Source: Solanum dulcamara (lineage: Eukaryota; Streptophyta; Magnoliopsida; Solanales; Solanaceae). Taken from it: DNA of 64,000 nt. The stretch covers positions 83,853,757 through 83,917,756 of the forward strand of contig NC_077238.1 in the NCBI RefSeq assembly GCF_947179165.1, read 5' to 3'. The position numbers were made by a program, and so were the translations under genes. Of the stretch, positions 12,797-26,566 are shown piece after piece (position 1 is the first letter of the stretch; each line of letters begins with the position of its first letter). Under the pieces are notes generated by a model that saw only the letters and a list, made by a program, of their open reading frames with translations, had not been told where the DNA came from and ran no database searches.

Positions 12797-15294
12797 TGCT
12801 CCTAAACCCCTCTATAGCACCGTCGGGGCTACTGGAGTCGTTCTCCAGGTCGTTATGGATGCTACTATGTAAGAAATCAAGAAATTTCGACCCGCACCAC
12901 CAGCACCTAAAACATCTGTGGGCTAACACACACGAAAAACTTGCAAAATTGCTTAATTCCTATTGCGCCGCCAATAAAATTCTGCTAAACCCCTCTAAAG
13001 TGCTGCCGGGGCTACTAGAGTAGTTCCCCAGGTCGTTACGGACGCTACTATGGAAACATCTACGAAAATTTGACCCGAACCCCCGTCACCTAAAAAATCT
13101 ATGGGCTAACACTGACGAAAAACTAGCAAAATCCCATAATTCCTATTGCGTCGCTAATAAAATGCTCCTAAACCCCTCTATAGCACCTCTGGGGCTACTG
13201 GAATCATTCCCCAGATCGTTACGGACGCTACTATGGAAGAATCCAAAAAAATTTGACCCGGACCCCGGGCACCTAAAATATCTGTGGGTTAACACACACG
13301 AAAAAATGGCAAAATTACATAATTCCTATTGCGCTGCCAATAAAAGGTTCCTAAACCCCTCTAAAGCGCTGCCAGGGCTACTGGAGTCGTTCCCCAAGTC
13401 GTTACGGATACTACTATGGAAGAATTCAAGAAATTTTGACCCGGACCCCCTTCACCTAAAAAATCTGTGAGCTAACACACAAGAAATACTGGTAAAATCG
13501 CCTAATTCCTATTGCGTCGCCAATAAAATGCTCCTAAACCCCTCTATAGCACCACCGGGGATACTAGAGTCGTTCCTCTGGTCGTTACGGACGCTACTAT
13601 GGAAGAATACAAGAAAATTCGACGCAGACCCCTGGCACCAAAAAACTCTGTGGGCTAACAAACACGAAAAACTGGCAAAATCGCCTAATTCCTATTGCAT
13701 CGCAAATAAAATGATCCTAAACCCCTCTAAAGAGCCGCCGGGGCTACTGGAGTCATTCTCTAGGTCGTTACGGACGCTACTATAGAAGAATCCAAGAAAA
13801 TTCGACCCAGACCCCCGGCACCTAAAAAATCCGTGGGCTAACACACACGAAAAAATGGCAAAATCGCCTAATTCCTATTGCGTCGCCAATAAAATGCTCC
13901 TAAACCCATCTAAATCATTGTCGGGGCTACTGGAGTCGTTCCCAAGGTCGTTACGGATGCTACTATTAAAGAATCCAAGAAAATTTGACCCGGCCCCCCG
14001 GCACCTAAAAAGTTCGTGGGCTAACACACATGAAAACCTGGCAAAATCTTCTAATTCCTATTGCGTCGACAGTAAAATGCTCCTAAATCCCTCTATAGCA
14101 CCGCCAGGGCTACTGGAGTCGTTCCCCGGGTCGTTACGGATGCTACTATAGAAGAATCCAAGAAAATTCGACCCGTACCCCCGTCACCTAAAAAATCCTT
14201 ACGCTAATACACACGAAAAACTGGCAAAATCTCCTAATTCCTATTGCGTCGCAAATAAAATGCTTCTAAACCCCTTTATAGCACAGTCGGGGCTACTGGA
14301 GTCGTTCTCCAGGTCGTTACGGATGCTACTATGGAAGAAATCAAGAAAAGTTGACCCGGACCCCCGGTACCTAAAAAATTCGTGGGTTAACACACACGAA
14401 AAACTGGCAAAATCGCCAAATTCCTATTGCGTCGCCAATAAAATGCTCCTAAACCCCTCTATAGCATCGCCGGGGCTATTGGGGTCATTCCCTAGGTCGT
14501 TACGGACTCTACTATAGAATAATCCAAGAAAATTCAACCCGCACCCCCGGCACCTAAAAAATCCATGGGCTAACACACACGAAAAATTAGCAAAATCGCC
14601 TAATTCCTATTGTGTCTCAAATAAAATGCTCCTAAACCCCTCTATACTGCCGTCAGGGCAACTGGAGTCGTTCCCCAGGTTGTTACGGATGCTACTATGG
14701 AAGAATCCAAGAAAATTCGACCCGGACCCCCTTCACCTAAAAAATCTGTGGGCTAACACACAAGAAATACTGGCAAAATCGCCTTATTAATATTGCGTCG
14801 CTGATAAAATGCTCCTAAACCCCTCTATAGCACCGCCGGGGCTACTGGAGTCGTTCCCCAGGTCGTTTCGGACGCTACTATGGAAGAATACAAGAAAATT
14901 CGACTCGGACCCCCGGCATCTAAAAAATCTGTGGGCTAACACACACGAAAAACTGGCAAAACCGCATAATTCCTATTGCGTCGCCAATAAAATGCTCCTA
15001 AACCCATCTAAAGCGCCGCCGGGGCTACTGGAGTCGTTCCCCAGGTCGTTACGGATGCTACAATTGAAAAATCCAAGAAATTTTGACCCGGCCCCCCGGC
15101 ACCTAAAAAGTTCGTGGGCTAACAAACATGAAAACCTAGCAAAGTCTTCTAATTCCTATTGCGTCGCCAATAAAATGCTCCTAAATCCCTCTATAGCACC
15201 GCCAGGGCTACTGGAGTCGTTCCCCAGGTCGTTACGGATGCTACTATGGAAGAATCCAAGAAAATTCGACCCTTACCCCCGTCACCTAAAAAAT

Positions 15295-16390
15295 CCTTAC
15301 GCTAACACACACGAAAAACTAGCAAAATTGCCTAATTCCTATTGCGCCGCCAATAAAATGCTCCTGAACCACTCTTAAGCACCGCCGAGGCTACTGGAGT
15401 CGTTCCCCAGGTCGTTACGGACGCTACTATGGAAGAATTCTAGAAAATTTGACCCAAACCCCTGGCACCCAAAAATTTTGTGGGTTAACACACACGAAAA
15501 ACTGGCAAATCCCCTAATTCCTATTGCGTCGCTAGTAAAATTATCCTAAACCCCTCTATAGCACCGCCGGGGCTACTTGAGTCATTCCCCAGGTCGTTAC
15601 GGACGCTACTCTGGAAGAAATCAAGAAAATTCGACCCCGACCTCCGGCATCTAAATATTCAGTGGGCTAACACACACAAAAAACTGGCAAAATCGCCTAA
15701 TTCCCATTGCGTCGCCAATAAAATGCTCCTAAACCCCTCTATAGCACCGCCGGGGCAACTGGAGTCTTTCCCGAGGTCGTTACGGACGCTACTATGGATG
15801 AATCCAAGAAAATTTGACCCAAACCCCTGACACCTAAAAAATCCGTGAGTTAACACACACGAAAAACTAGCAAAATCACCTAATTCCTATTACGTCGTCA
15901 ATAAAATGCTCCTAAATCCCTCTATAGCGCCGCCGGGGCTACTGGAGTCGTTCCCCAGATCGTTATGGACGCTACTATGGAAAAATCCAAGAAAATTTGA
16001 CCAGGACCCCCAGCACCTAAAACATCCGTGGGCTAACACACATGAGAAACTGGCAAAATCGCCTAATTCCTATTGCGTCGCCAATAAAATGCTCCTAAAC
16101 CCATCTAAAGCGCCGCCGGGGCTACTGGAGTCGTTCCCCAGGTCGTTACGGATGCTACTATTGAAGAATCCAAGAAAATTTGACCCGGCCCCCGGCACCT
16201 AAAACGTTCGTGGGCTAACACACATGAAAACCTGGCAAAATCTTCTAATTCCTATTGCGTCGCCAATAAAATGCTCCTAAATCCCTCTATAGCACCGCCA
16301 GGGCTACTGGAGTCGTTCCCCAGGTCGTTACGGATGCTACTATGGAAGAATCCAAGAAAATTTGACCCGTACCCCCGTCACCTAAAAAAT
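15295..16390 (+). repeat. 6-monomer higher-order repeat unit, full copy in block B
   Basis: Bounded by CCTTACGCTAACACACAC at 15295 and CCTTATGCTAATACACAC at 16391, spacing 1096. Another copy of the boundary monomer lies exactly 1098 upstream at 14197, but the monomers after 14197 are mostly of other types. Internal marks match 4868-5964: AAATCCCCTAATTCC near 15507, GACCCCGACCTCCGG near 15633, CAAACCCCTGACACC near 15820. Confidence 0.8.
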
Positions 16391-17140
16391 CCTTATGCTA
16401 ATACACACGAAAAACTGGCAAAATTGCCTAATTCCTATTGCGCCGCCAATAAAATGTTCCTGAACCACTCTAAAACACCGCCGGGGCTATTGGAGTCGTT
16501 CCCCAAGTAGTTACGAACGCTACTATGGAAGAATTCTAGAAAATTTGACCCAAACCCCTGGCACCCAAAAACTTTGTGGGGTTAACACACACGAAAAACT
16601 GGCAAATCCCCTAATTATTATTGCGTCGCTAATAAAATTATCCTAAACCCCTCTATAGCACCGCCGGGGCTACTGGAGTCATTCCCCAGGTCGTTACGGA
16701 CGCTACTCTGGAAGAAATCAAGAAAATTCGACCCCGACCTCCGGCATCTAAATATTCAGTGGGCTAACACACACAAAAAACTGGCAAAATCGCCTAATTC
16801 CCATTGTGTCGCCAATAAAATGCCTATAAACCCCTCTATAGCACCGCCGGGGCTACTGGAGTCTTTCCCCAGGTCGTTACGGACGCTACTATGGAAGAAT
16901 CCAAGAAAATTTAACCCAAACCCCTGACACCTAAAAAATCTGTGGGTTAACACACACGAAAAACTAGCAAAATCACCTAATTCCTATTACGTCGCCAATA
17001 AAATGCTCCTAAATCCCTCTATAGCGCCGCCGGGGCTACTGGAGTCTTTCCTCAGGTCGTTATGGACGCTACTAAGGAAGAATCCAAGAAAATTCGACCC
17101 GGACCCCCGACACCTAAAAAATCTGTGGGTTAACACACAC
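16391..17140 (+). repeat. 6-monomer HOR, partial copy in block B (about 4 monomers)
   Basis: Carries AAATCCCCTAATTATTATTG near 16600, GACCCCGACCTCCGG near 16730, CAAACCCCTGACACC near 16916, then the TTATGGACGCTACTAAGG monomer and ATGCTTCTATACCCC at 17186. This is the same truncation as at 5965-6715, so the truncation predates the A/B duplication. Confidence 0.75.
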
Positions 17141-20100
17141 GAAAAATTGGCAAAATCGCCTAATTCCTATTGCGTCTCCAATAAAATGCTTCTATACCCC
17201 TCTAAAGCGCCGCCGGGGCTACTGGAGTCGTTCCCAGGTCGTTACAGACGCTACTATTGAAGAATCGAAGAAAATTTGACCTGCACCCCCGGCACCTAAA
17301 AAATATGTGCGCTAACACACACAAAAAACTGGCAAAATCTCCTAATTCCTATTGCGTCGCCAATAAAATGCTCCTAAACTCCTCTATAGCACCGTTGGGG
17401 CAACTGGAGTCGTTCTCCAGGTCGTTACGGATGCTACTATGGAAGAAATCAAGAAAATTCGACCCACACCCCCGGCACCTAAAAAATCCGTGGGCTAACA
17501 CACACGAAAAACTAGCAAAATGGCCTAATTCCTATTGCGTCTCAAATAAAATGCTCCTAAACCCCTCTATACTGCCGTCAGGGCAACTGGAGTCGTTCCC
17601 CAGGTCGTTACGGACGCTACAAATAGAAGAATCCAAGAAATTTAAACACGTCCCCCCGACACTTAACAAATCCTTGGGCTAACACACACAAAAAACTGGC
17701 AAAATCGCCTAATTCCTATTGCATCTCAAATAAAATGCTTCTAAATCCCTCTAAAGTACCGCCGGGGCTACTGGAGTCATTCCCCAGGTCATTATAGATG
17801 CTACTATGGAAGAAATCAAGAAAATTCAACCCGCACCCCCGGCACCTTAAAGATCCATTGGCTAACACACACAAAAAAATTGCAAAATCGCCTAAATCCT
17901 ATTGCGTCGCCAATAAAATGCTCCTAAGACCCTCTAAAGCGCTGTCGGGGCTACTATATTCGTTCCCCAGGTCGTTACGGACGCTACTATGGAAGAATCC
18001 AAGAAAATTTGACCCGGACCCCCTTCACCTAAAAAATCTGTGGGCTAACACACACAAAAAACTGGCAAAATCTCCTAATTCCTATTGCATCGCCAATAAA
18101 ATCATCCTAAACCCCTCTATAGCGCCGCCGGGGCTACTAGAGTCATTCCCAGGTCGTTACGGACGCTATTATGGAAGAATCCAAGAAAATATTCGACTCG
18201 GACCCCCAGCACCTAAAAAATCCGTAGGCTAACACACACGAAAATCTGGCAAAATCGCCTAATTCCTATTGCGTCGCCAATAAAATGCTCCAGAACCCCT
18301 CTAAAGAGCCGCCAGGGCTACTGGAGTCGTTCCCCAGTTCGTTACGGACGCTACTATGGAAGAATCCAAGAAAATTTGTCCTGCACCCCCAACACCTAAA
18401 AAATCCGTGGACTAACACACACGAAAAACTGGCAAAATCACCTAATTCCTGTTGCATCGCCAATAAAATGTTCCTAAACCCCTCTATAGCACCTCCGGGA
18501 CTACTGCAGTCATTTCCCAGATCGTTACGGATGCTATTATAGAATAATCCAAAAAAATTTGACCCGGACCCCCGGCACCTAAAAAATCTGTGGGCTAACA
18601 CACACAAAAAACTGGCAAAATCACCTAATTCCTATTACATCGACAATAAAATGCTCCTAAACCACTCTAAAGCACCGCTGGGGCAATTGGAGTCATTCCC
18701 CAGGTCGTTATGGACGCTACGATGGAAGAATCCAAGAAAATTCGACTCGGACCCCCGGCACCTAAAATATCCGTGGGCTAACACACACGAAAAAGTGGCA
18801 AAATTGCCTAATTCCTATTGCGCCGCCAATAAAATGCTCCTAAAACACTCTATAGCACCGTCGGAGCTACTGGAGTCGTTCCCCAGGTCGTTATGGATGC
18901 TACAATGGAAGAATCCAAGAAATTTAGACACGGCCCCCCGGCACGTAAAAAATTTGTGGGCTAACACACACGAAAAAGTGGCAAAATTGCCTAATTCCTA
19001 TTGCGCCGCCAATAAAATGCTACTAAACCCCTCTATAGCGCCGTCGGGGCTACTGGAGTCGTTCCCAGGTCGTTACGGACGCTACAATGGAAGAATCGAA
19101 GATATTTCGACACGGCCCCCCGGCACCTAAAAAATCATGTGGGCTAACACACACGAAAAACTTGCAAAATCGCCTAATTCCTACTGCGTCGCCAATAAAA
19201 TGCTCCTGAACCCTCTAGAGCGCCGCCGGAGCTACTGGAGTCGTTCTCTAGGTCATTACGGACGCTACTATTGAAGAATCCATGAAAATTTGACCCAAAC
19301 CCCCGGTACCTAAAAAATTTGTGGGTTAACACACACGAAAAACTGGCAAAATCGCCTAATTTGTATTGCGCCGTAAATAAAATGCTCCTAAATCCCTATA
19401 TAGCACCGCCGGGGCCACTAGAGTCGTTCCCCAGGTCTTTACGGACGCTACTATGGAAGAAATCAAGAAAATTCGACCCGGACCCCCGACACCTATAAAT
19501 TCTGTGGGCTAACACACACGAAAAACTGGCAAAATTGCTTAATTCCTATTGTGCTGCCAATACAATGCTCCTAAACCTCTCTATTGCACCGCCGAGGCTA
19601 CTGGAGTCGTTCCCTAGGTCGTTACGGATGCTACTATGGAAGAAATCAAGAAATTTCGACCCGGACCCCCGGCACCTAAAATATCTGTGGGCTAACACAC
19701 AAGAAAAAGTGGAAAAATTGCTTAATTCCTATTGCGCCGCTAATAAAATGCTCCTAAACCCCTCTATAGCACTGCCGGGGCTACTGGAATCGTTCCCAGT
19801 TCGTTACGGACGCTACTATTGAAGAATCCAAGAAAATTCGACACGGACCCCTGGCTCGTAAAAAATCTGTAGGCTAACACACACGGAAAACTGGCAAAAT
19901 TGACTAATTCCTATTGAGTCTCTAATAAAATGATCCTAAAAACCTCTAAAGCAGCGCCGGGGCAACTGGAGTCATTCCCCAGGTCATTACGGACACTAAA
20001 ATGGAAGAATCCAAGAAAATTCGACCCGGACACCCAGCACCTAAAATATCTGTGGGCTAAAAAACACGAAAAAGTGGCAAAATTGCCTAATTCCTATTGC

Positions 20101-20859
20101 GCCGCCAATAAAATGCTCTTAAATTCCTCTATAGCGCCGCCAGGGCTACTGGAGTAGTTCCCCAGGTCGTTACGGACGCTACAATGGAATAATCCAAGAA
20201 ATTTCGACACGGACCCCTGGCACCTAAAAAATCATGTGGGCTAACACACACGAAAAACTTGCAAAATCGCCTAATTCCTATTGCGTCGCTAATAAAATGC
20301 TCCTGAACCCTCTAGAGTGCCGCCGGAGCTACTGGAGTCGTTCCCTATGTCATTACGGATGCTACTATTGAAGAATCCAAGAAAATTCGACCCGGACCCC
20401 CGGCACCTAAAAAATCCGTGGGCTAACACACACGAAAATCTGGCAAAATGGCCTAATTCCTATTGCGTCGCCAATAAAATGCTCTAGAACCCCTTTAAAG
20501 AGCCGCCAGGGCTACTGGAGTCGTTCCCCAGTTCGTTACGGACGCTACTATGGAAGAATCCAAGAAATTTTGTCTCGCACCCCCAACACCTAAAAAATGC
20601 GTGGACTAACACACACGAAAAACTGGCAAAATCGCCTAATTTCTATTGCATCGCCAATAAAATGTTCCTAAACCCCTCTATAGCACCTCCGGGGCTACTG
20701 TTGTTGTTCCCCAGATTGTTACGGATGATACTACAGAATAATCCAAAAATATTTGACTCGGACCCCCAACACTTAAAATATCTGTGTGCTAACATACACG
20801 AAAAATTGGCAAAATTGCTTAATTCTATTGCGCCGCTAATAAAATGTTCCTAAACCCCT

Positions 20860-22245
20860 CTAAAGCACCGCCGGGACTACTGGAGTCGTTCCCCAGGTCG
20901 TTACGGACGATACTATGGAAGAATCAAAGAAAATTCGACCCGGACCCCCAGTACCTAAAATATCCATGGGCTAACACACACGAAAAAGTGGCAAAATTGC
21001 CTAATTCCTATTGCGCCACTAATAAAATGCTCATAAACCCCTCTATAGAGCCGTCGGGGCTATGGGAGTTGTTCCCCAGGTCGTTACGGATGCTACTATG
21101 GAAGAATCCAAGAAAATTTGACCTAGACCCCCGGCACCTAAAAAATGTGTAGGCTAACACACACGAAAAACTGGCAAAATCTCCTAATTCCTATTGCGTC
21201 GCCAATAAAATGCTCCTAAACTCCTCTATAGCACCGTCGGGGCTACTGGAGTCGTTCTCCAGGTCGTTACAAATGCTACTATGTAAGAAATCAAGAAAAT
21301 TCGACCTGCACCCCCGGCACCTAAAAAATACGTGGGCTAACACACACGAAAAACTAGCAAAATTGCCTAATTCCTATTGCGTCGCCAATAAAATGCTCTT
21401 AAACCCCTCTAAAGCGCCGCCGGGGCTACTGGAGTCGTTTCCCAGGTCGTTACGGATGCTACTATAGAAGAATCCAAGAAATTTCGACCCGAACCCCCCG
21501 TACCTAAAATATCCGTGGGCTAACACACACGAAAAAGTGGCAAAATAGCCTAATTCCTATTGCGCCACTAATAAAATGTTCCTAAACCCCTCTATAAAGC
21601 CATCGGGGCTACTGTAGTTGTTCCCCAGGTTGTTACGGATGCTATAATGGAAGAATCCAAGAAATTTTGACCCAGACCCCCGGCACCTAAAAAATCTGTG
21701 GGCTAACACACACGAAAAACTGGCAAATCCCCTAAGTCCTATTGCGTCGCTAATAAAATGCTCCTAAACCTCTCTATAGCACCTCTGGGGCTATTGGATT
21801 CATTCCCCAGGTCGTTACGGATGCTACTATGCAAGAATCCAAGAAAATTTAACCCGGACCCCCGGTACCTAAAATATCCGTGGGCTAACACACACGAAAA
21901 AATGGCAAAATTACTTAATTCCTATTGCGCCGGCAATAAAATGCTCCTAAACCCCTCTTAAGCGCCACCGAGTCTACTGGAGCCGTTCCCCAAGTCGTTA
22001 CGGATGCTAATATGGAGGAATTCAAGAATTTTGACCCGGACCCCCTTCATCTAAATTATCTGTGGGCTAACACACAAGAAATACTGGCAAAATTGCCTAA
22101 TTCCTATTCCGTCGCCAATAAAATGCTCCTAAACCCCTCTATAGCATCGCCGGGGCTACTGGAGTCATTCCCCAGGTTGTTACGGATGCTACAATGGAAG
22201 AATACAAGAAAATTCGATGCGGACCCCCGGCACCAAAAAAATCCA
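20860..22245 (+). repeat. Transition segment between block B and block C1
   Basis: About seven and a half monomers. The CCCCCAGTACCTAAAATATC monomer (near 20944) and its partner with CTCTATAGAGCCGTCGGGG (near 21036) are the first example of a dimer that recurs in the C, E and G blocks. Monomers around 21.5-21.7 kb are diverged versions of the same pair. No non-satellite sequence is present. Confidence 0.7.
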
Positions 22246-24810
22246 TGGGCTAACACATACGAAAAACTGGCAAAATCACCTAATTCCCATTGCGTCGACA
22301 ATAAAATACTCCTAAACCCCTCTATAGCACCGCCGAGGCTACTGGAGTCTTTTCCCAAGTCGTTACGGACGCTACTATGGAAGAATCCAAGAAAATTTGA
22401 CCCGAACCCCCAGCACCTAAAAAATCTGTGGGTTAACACACACGAAAAACTGGCAAAATTACCTAATTCCTATTACGTCGACAATAAAATGCTCTTAAAT
22501 CCCTCTATAGCGCCGCCGGGGCTACTGGAGTCGTTCCCCAGGTCGTTATGGACGCTACTATGGAAGAATCCAAGAAAATTCGACCCGGACCCCCGGCACC
22601 TATAAAATCCATGGGTTAACACACACGAAAAACTGGCAAAATCGCCTAATTCCTATTGCGTCTCCAATAAAATGCTCCTATACCCCTCTAAAGCGCCGCC
22701 GGGTCTACTGGAGTCGTTCCCAGATCGTTACGGACGCTACTATGGAAGAATCCAAGAAAATTTGACCTGGACCCCCGGCACCTAATAATCTGTGGGCTAA
22801 CACACACGAAAAACTGGCAAAATCTCATAATTCCTATTGCATCGCCAATAAAATGCTCTTAAACCCCTCTATAGCACCGTTGGGGCTACTGGAGTCGTTC
22901 TCCAGGTCGTTACGGATGCTACTATGGAAGAAATCAAGAACATTTGACCCGCACCCCCAACACCTAAAAAATCTGTGGGCTAACACACACGAAAAACTAG
23001 CAAAATCGAATAATTCCTATTGTGTCGCCAATAAAATGCTCTTAAACCCCTCTAAAGCGCCGCCGGGGCTACTGGAGTCGTTCCCCAGGTCGTTACGGAC
23101 GCTACTATGGAAGAATCAAATAAAATTCGACCCGGACCCCCAGTACCTAAAATATCCATGGGCTAACACACACGAAAAAGTGGCAAAATTGCCTAATTCC
23201 TATTGCGCCACTAATAAAATGCTCATAAACCCCTCTATAGAGCCGTCGGGGCTATGGGAGTTGTTCCCCAGGTCGTTACGGATGCTACAATGGAAGAATC
23301 CAAGAAATTTAGACACGACCTCCCGGAAAGTAAAAAATCTGTGGGCTAACACACACGAAAAAATGGCAAAATCACCTAATTCCAATTTCATTGCTAATAA
23401 AATGCTCCTAAACCCATCTAAAGCACTGCCGGGGCTACTGGAGTCGTTCCCCAGGTGGTTACGGATGTTACTGTAGAAAATTTGACCCGGACCCCCGGCA
23501 CCTAAAAAATCTTTAGGCTAACACACACGAAAAACTGGCAAAATCGCCTAATTCCTATTGTGTCTCAAATAAAATGCTCCTAAACCCCTCTATACTGCCG
23601 TCAGGGCAACTGGAGTCGTTCCCCAGGTCGTTACGGACGCTACTATGGAAGAAATCAAGATAATTCGACCCGCACCCCCGGCACCTAAAAAATCCGTGGG
23701 CTAGCACACATGAAAAACTTGCAAAATCGCCTAATTCCTATTGCGTCGCAAATAAAATGCTTCATAACCCCTTGAAAGCACTGTCGGGGCTACTGGAGTC
23801 GTTCCCTAGGTCGTTACGGACGATACTATGTAATAATCCAAGAAAATTTGAAACAAACCCCCAGCACCTAAAAAATCTGTGGGTTAACACACACAAAAAA
23901 CTATCAAAATCGCTTAATTCCTATTGCGTCACCAATAAAATGCTCCTAAACCCCTCTAAAGCGTCGTCGGGGCTACTGGAGTCGTTCCCAAGGTCGTTAC
24001 GGATGCTACTATGGAAGAATCCAAGAATATTCGACCCGGACCCCCGACACCTAAAATATCTGTGGGCTAACACACAAAAAAGTGGCAAAATTGTCTAATT
24101 CCTTTTGCGCCGCTAATAAAATGCTCCAAAACCTCTCTATAGCACTGTTGGGGCTACTGAAGTCGTTCCCCAGGTTGTTACGGACGTTACTATTGAAGAA
24201 TCGAAGAAATTTGACCCGTACCCCTGGCACCTAAAAAATTCGCGGGCTAACATACACGAAAAACTAGCAAAATCGCCTAATTCCTATTGCGTCGCCAATA
24301 AAATGCTCCTAAACCACTCTAAAGCACCGCCAGGGCTATTGGAGTCGTTCTCCAGGTCGTTACGGATGCTACTATGGAAGAATCCAAGAAGATTTGACCC
24401 GGACCCTCGGCACCTAAAATATCTGTGGGCTAATACACACGAAAAACTGGCAAAATTGCCTAATTCCTATTGCATTGCTAATAAAATGCTCCTAAACCCC
24501 TATACAGTATCGCCGGGGCTATTGGAGTCGTTTCCTAGGTCGTTTTGGATGCTACTATGGAAGAATCCAAGAAAATTCGACCCGGACCCCCGGCACCTAA
24601 GAAATCTGTGGGCTAACACACACAAAAAACTTGCAAAATCGCCCTAATTCTATAGCATCGCCAATAAAATGCTCCTAAACCACTCTAAAGCACCGTCGGG
24701 GCTACTAGAGTCGTTCCCCAGGTCGTTACAGACGCTACTACAGAAGAATCTAAGAAAATTTGACCCGAACCCCCGGCACCTAAAAAATTCATGGGTTAAC
24801 ACACACGAAA
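22245..24810 (+). repeat. Block C1: 2.57-kb segment, first copy
   Basis: About 14 monomers that recur as C2 at an offset of 5913 (22853 matches 28766, 23757 matches 29670) or 5912 (24303 matches 30215). The copies are nearly identical. Visible differences include AAGAACATTTGACC versus AATAAAATTTGACC and AATCAAATAA versus AATCAAAGAA. A short monomer lies near 23480 (TTACTGTAGAAAATTTGACC, about 18 bases lost between TGTTACTGT and AGAAAATTTG) and is shared by both copies. Confidence 0.85.
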
Positions 24811-26566
24811 AACTGGCAAAAATCGCCTAATTTATATTGCATCGCCAATAAAATGCTCCTAAATCCCTCTATAGCGCCGCCGGGGATACTGGAGTCGTTC
24901 CCCAGGTCGTTATGGACGCTACTATAGAAGAATCCAAGAAAATTTGACCCGGACCCCTGGCACCTAAAAAATCTGTGGGCTAACACACACTAAAAACTGG
25001 AAAAATTGCCTAAATCCTATTGCGTCTCCAATAAGATGCTCCTAAACCCCTCTATAGCACTTCCGGGGCTATTGGAGTCGTTCCCAGGTCGTTACGGACG
25101 CTACTATGGAAGAATGGAAGAAAATTCGACCCGTAACCCCGGCTCCTAAAAAATCTGCGGGCTAACACACACAAAAAACTGGCAAAATTGCCTAATTTCT
25201 ATTGCGTCGCCAATGAAATGCTCCTAAACCAGTCTAAAGCGCCACCGGGGCTACTAGAGTCGTTCCCCAGGTCGTTACGGATCCTACTACGGAAGAATCC
25301 AAGAAAATTTGATCCGAACCCCCGACACCTAAAAAATCCGTGGGCTAACACACACGAAAAACTGGCAAAATCACCTAATTCCAATTGCGTTGCCAATAAA
25401 ATGCTCCTAAACCCATCTATAGCGCCGCTGGGGCTACTGGAGTCTTTCCCCAGGTCGTTACGGACGCTACTATGGAAGAATCAAAGAAAATTCTACCCGA
25501 ACCCCCGGCACCTAAAAAATCCGTGGGCTAGAACACACGAAAAACTAGCAAAATCGCCTAATTCGTATTGCGTCGCCAATAAAATGTTCCATAACCCCTC
25601 GTAAGAGCCTCCAGGGCTACTGGAGTCGTTCCCCAGGTCGTTACGGACACTACTATGGAAGAATACAAAAATATTTGACCCAAACCCCCGGCACCTAAAA
25701 AATTCGTGGGTTAACACACACGAAAAACTGGCAAAATCGCCTAATTTCTATTGCGTCGCCAATAAAATGCTCCTAAACCCCTCTAAAGAGCCGCCAGGGC
25801 TACTGGAGTCGTTCCCCAGGTCGTTACGGAAGCTACTATGGAATAATCCAAGAAAATATGACCCGGACCTCCGGCACCTAAAAACTCTGTGGGCTAACAC
25901 AAACGAAAAACTGGCAAAATCGCCTAATTCCTATTGCATCGCCAATAAAATGCTCCTAAACCCCTCTAAAGCACCCTCGGGGCTACTGGAGTCGTTCCCC
26001 AGGTCGTTATGGACGCTACTATGTAAGAATCCAAGAAATTTTGACTCGGACCCCCGGCACCTAAAAAATCCGTGGCTAACACACGAAAAACTGGCAAAAT
26101 CGCCTAATTTTTAATGCGTCACTAATAAAATACTCCTAAACCCCTCTAAAGAGCCGCCGGGGCTACTGGAATCGTTCCCTAGGTTGTAAAATATCTGTGG
26201 GCTAACTCACACAAAAAAGTGGCAAAATTGCCTAATTCCTATTACGCCGCCAATAAAATGCTCCTAAACCCCTCTATAGCGCCGTCGGGGCTACAGGAGT
26301 CGTTCCCCAGGTCGTTTCGGATGCTAGAAATGGAAGAATCCAAGAAATTTAGAAATGGCCCCCCGGCACGTAAAAAATTCAGGGGCTAACACACACGAAA
26401 AACTGGCAAAATCGCCTAATTCCTATTGTGTCTCAAATAAAATGCTCCTAAACCCCTCTTAAGTTCCGCTAGGGTTACCGGAGTCGTTCCCTAAGTCGTT
26501 ACGGATGCTACTATGGAAGAAATCAAGACAATTCGACTAGCACCCCCGGCACCTAAAAAATCCGTG
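24810..26566 (+). repeat. Block D1: 1.77-kb segment, first copy
   Basis: Repeats at offset 1773 as D2 (25188 matches 26961, 25767 matches 27540). 1773 equals 10 monomers minus 57, which is mainly explained by the 55-bp deletion carried in each copy. Marks include CGCCTAATTTATATTGC near 24826, GTAACCCCGGCTCC near 25132, GATCCGAACCCCCGACACC near 25310 and CATAACCCCTCGTAAGAGCC near 25590. Its tail (26390-26566, CCTCTTAAGTTCCGCTAGGG) is absent from D2 but present in D3. Confidence 0.8.
26130..26257 (+). repeat. Truncated monomer (128 bp, 55-bp internal deletion)
   Basis: The sequence jumps from CCCTAGGTTGT directly to AAAATATCTGTGGGCTAACT, removing the TACGGACGC to CCCGGCACTT stretch. Spacing from this monomer's start (ATACTCC) to the next ATG is 128. 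An undeleted relative with the same flanks is at 40741-40830. The same junction occurs at 27960 and 31000. Confidence 0.9.

Larger units (their letters stand above)
12400..20860 (+). repeat. Block B: second copy of the 8.3-kb segmental duplication
   Basis: Matches block A monomer by monomer with the same private variants. Between about 17.4 and 18.6 kb it is nearly base-identical to 7.0-8.1 kb, including the odd monomer with TACAAATAGAAGAATCC and AAACACGTCCCCCCGACAC. It has one more monomer than A in its left half. It also has its own indels, such as a lost C in TTCCCAGGTCG near 18148 where A at about 7721 keeps four C. Confidence 0.85.

Noticed and set aside
26180..26200. Transposon insertion or excision site at the 55-bp deletion
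   Set aside because: There is no target-site duplication or terminal repeat, only simple loss of monomer sequence.
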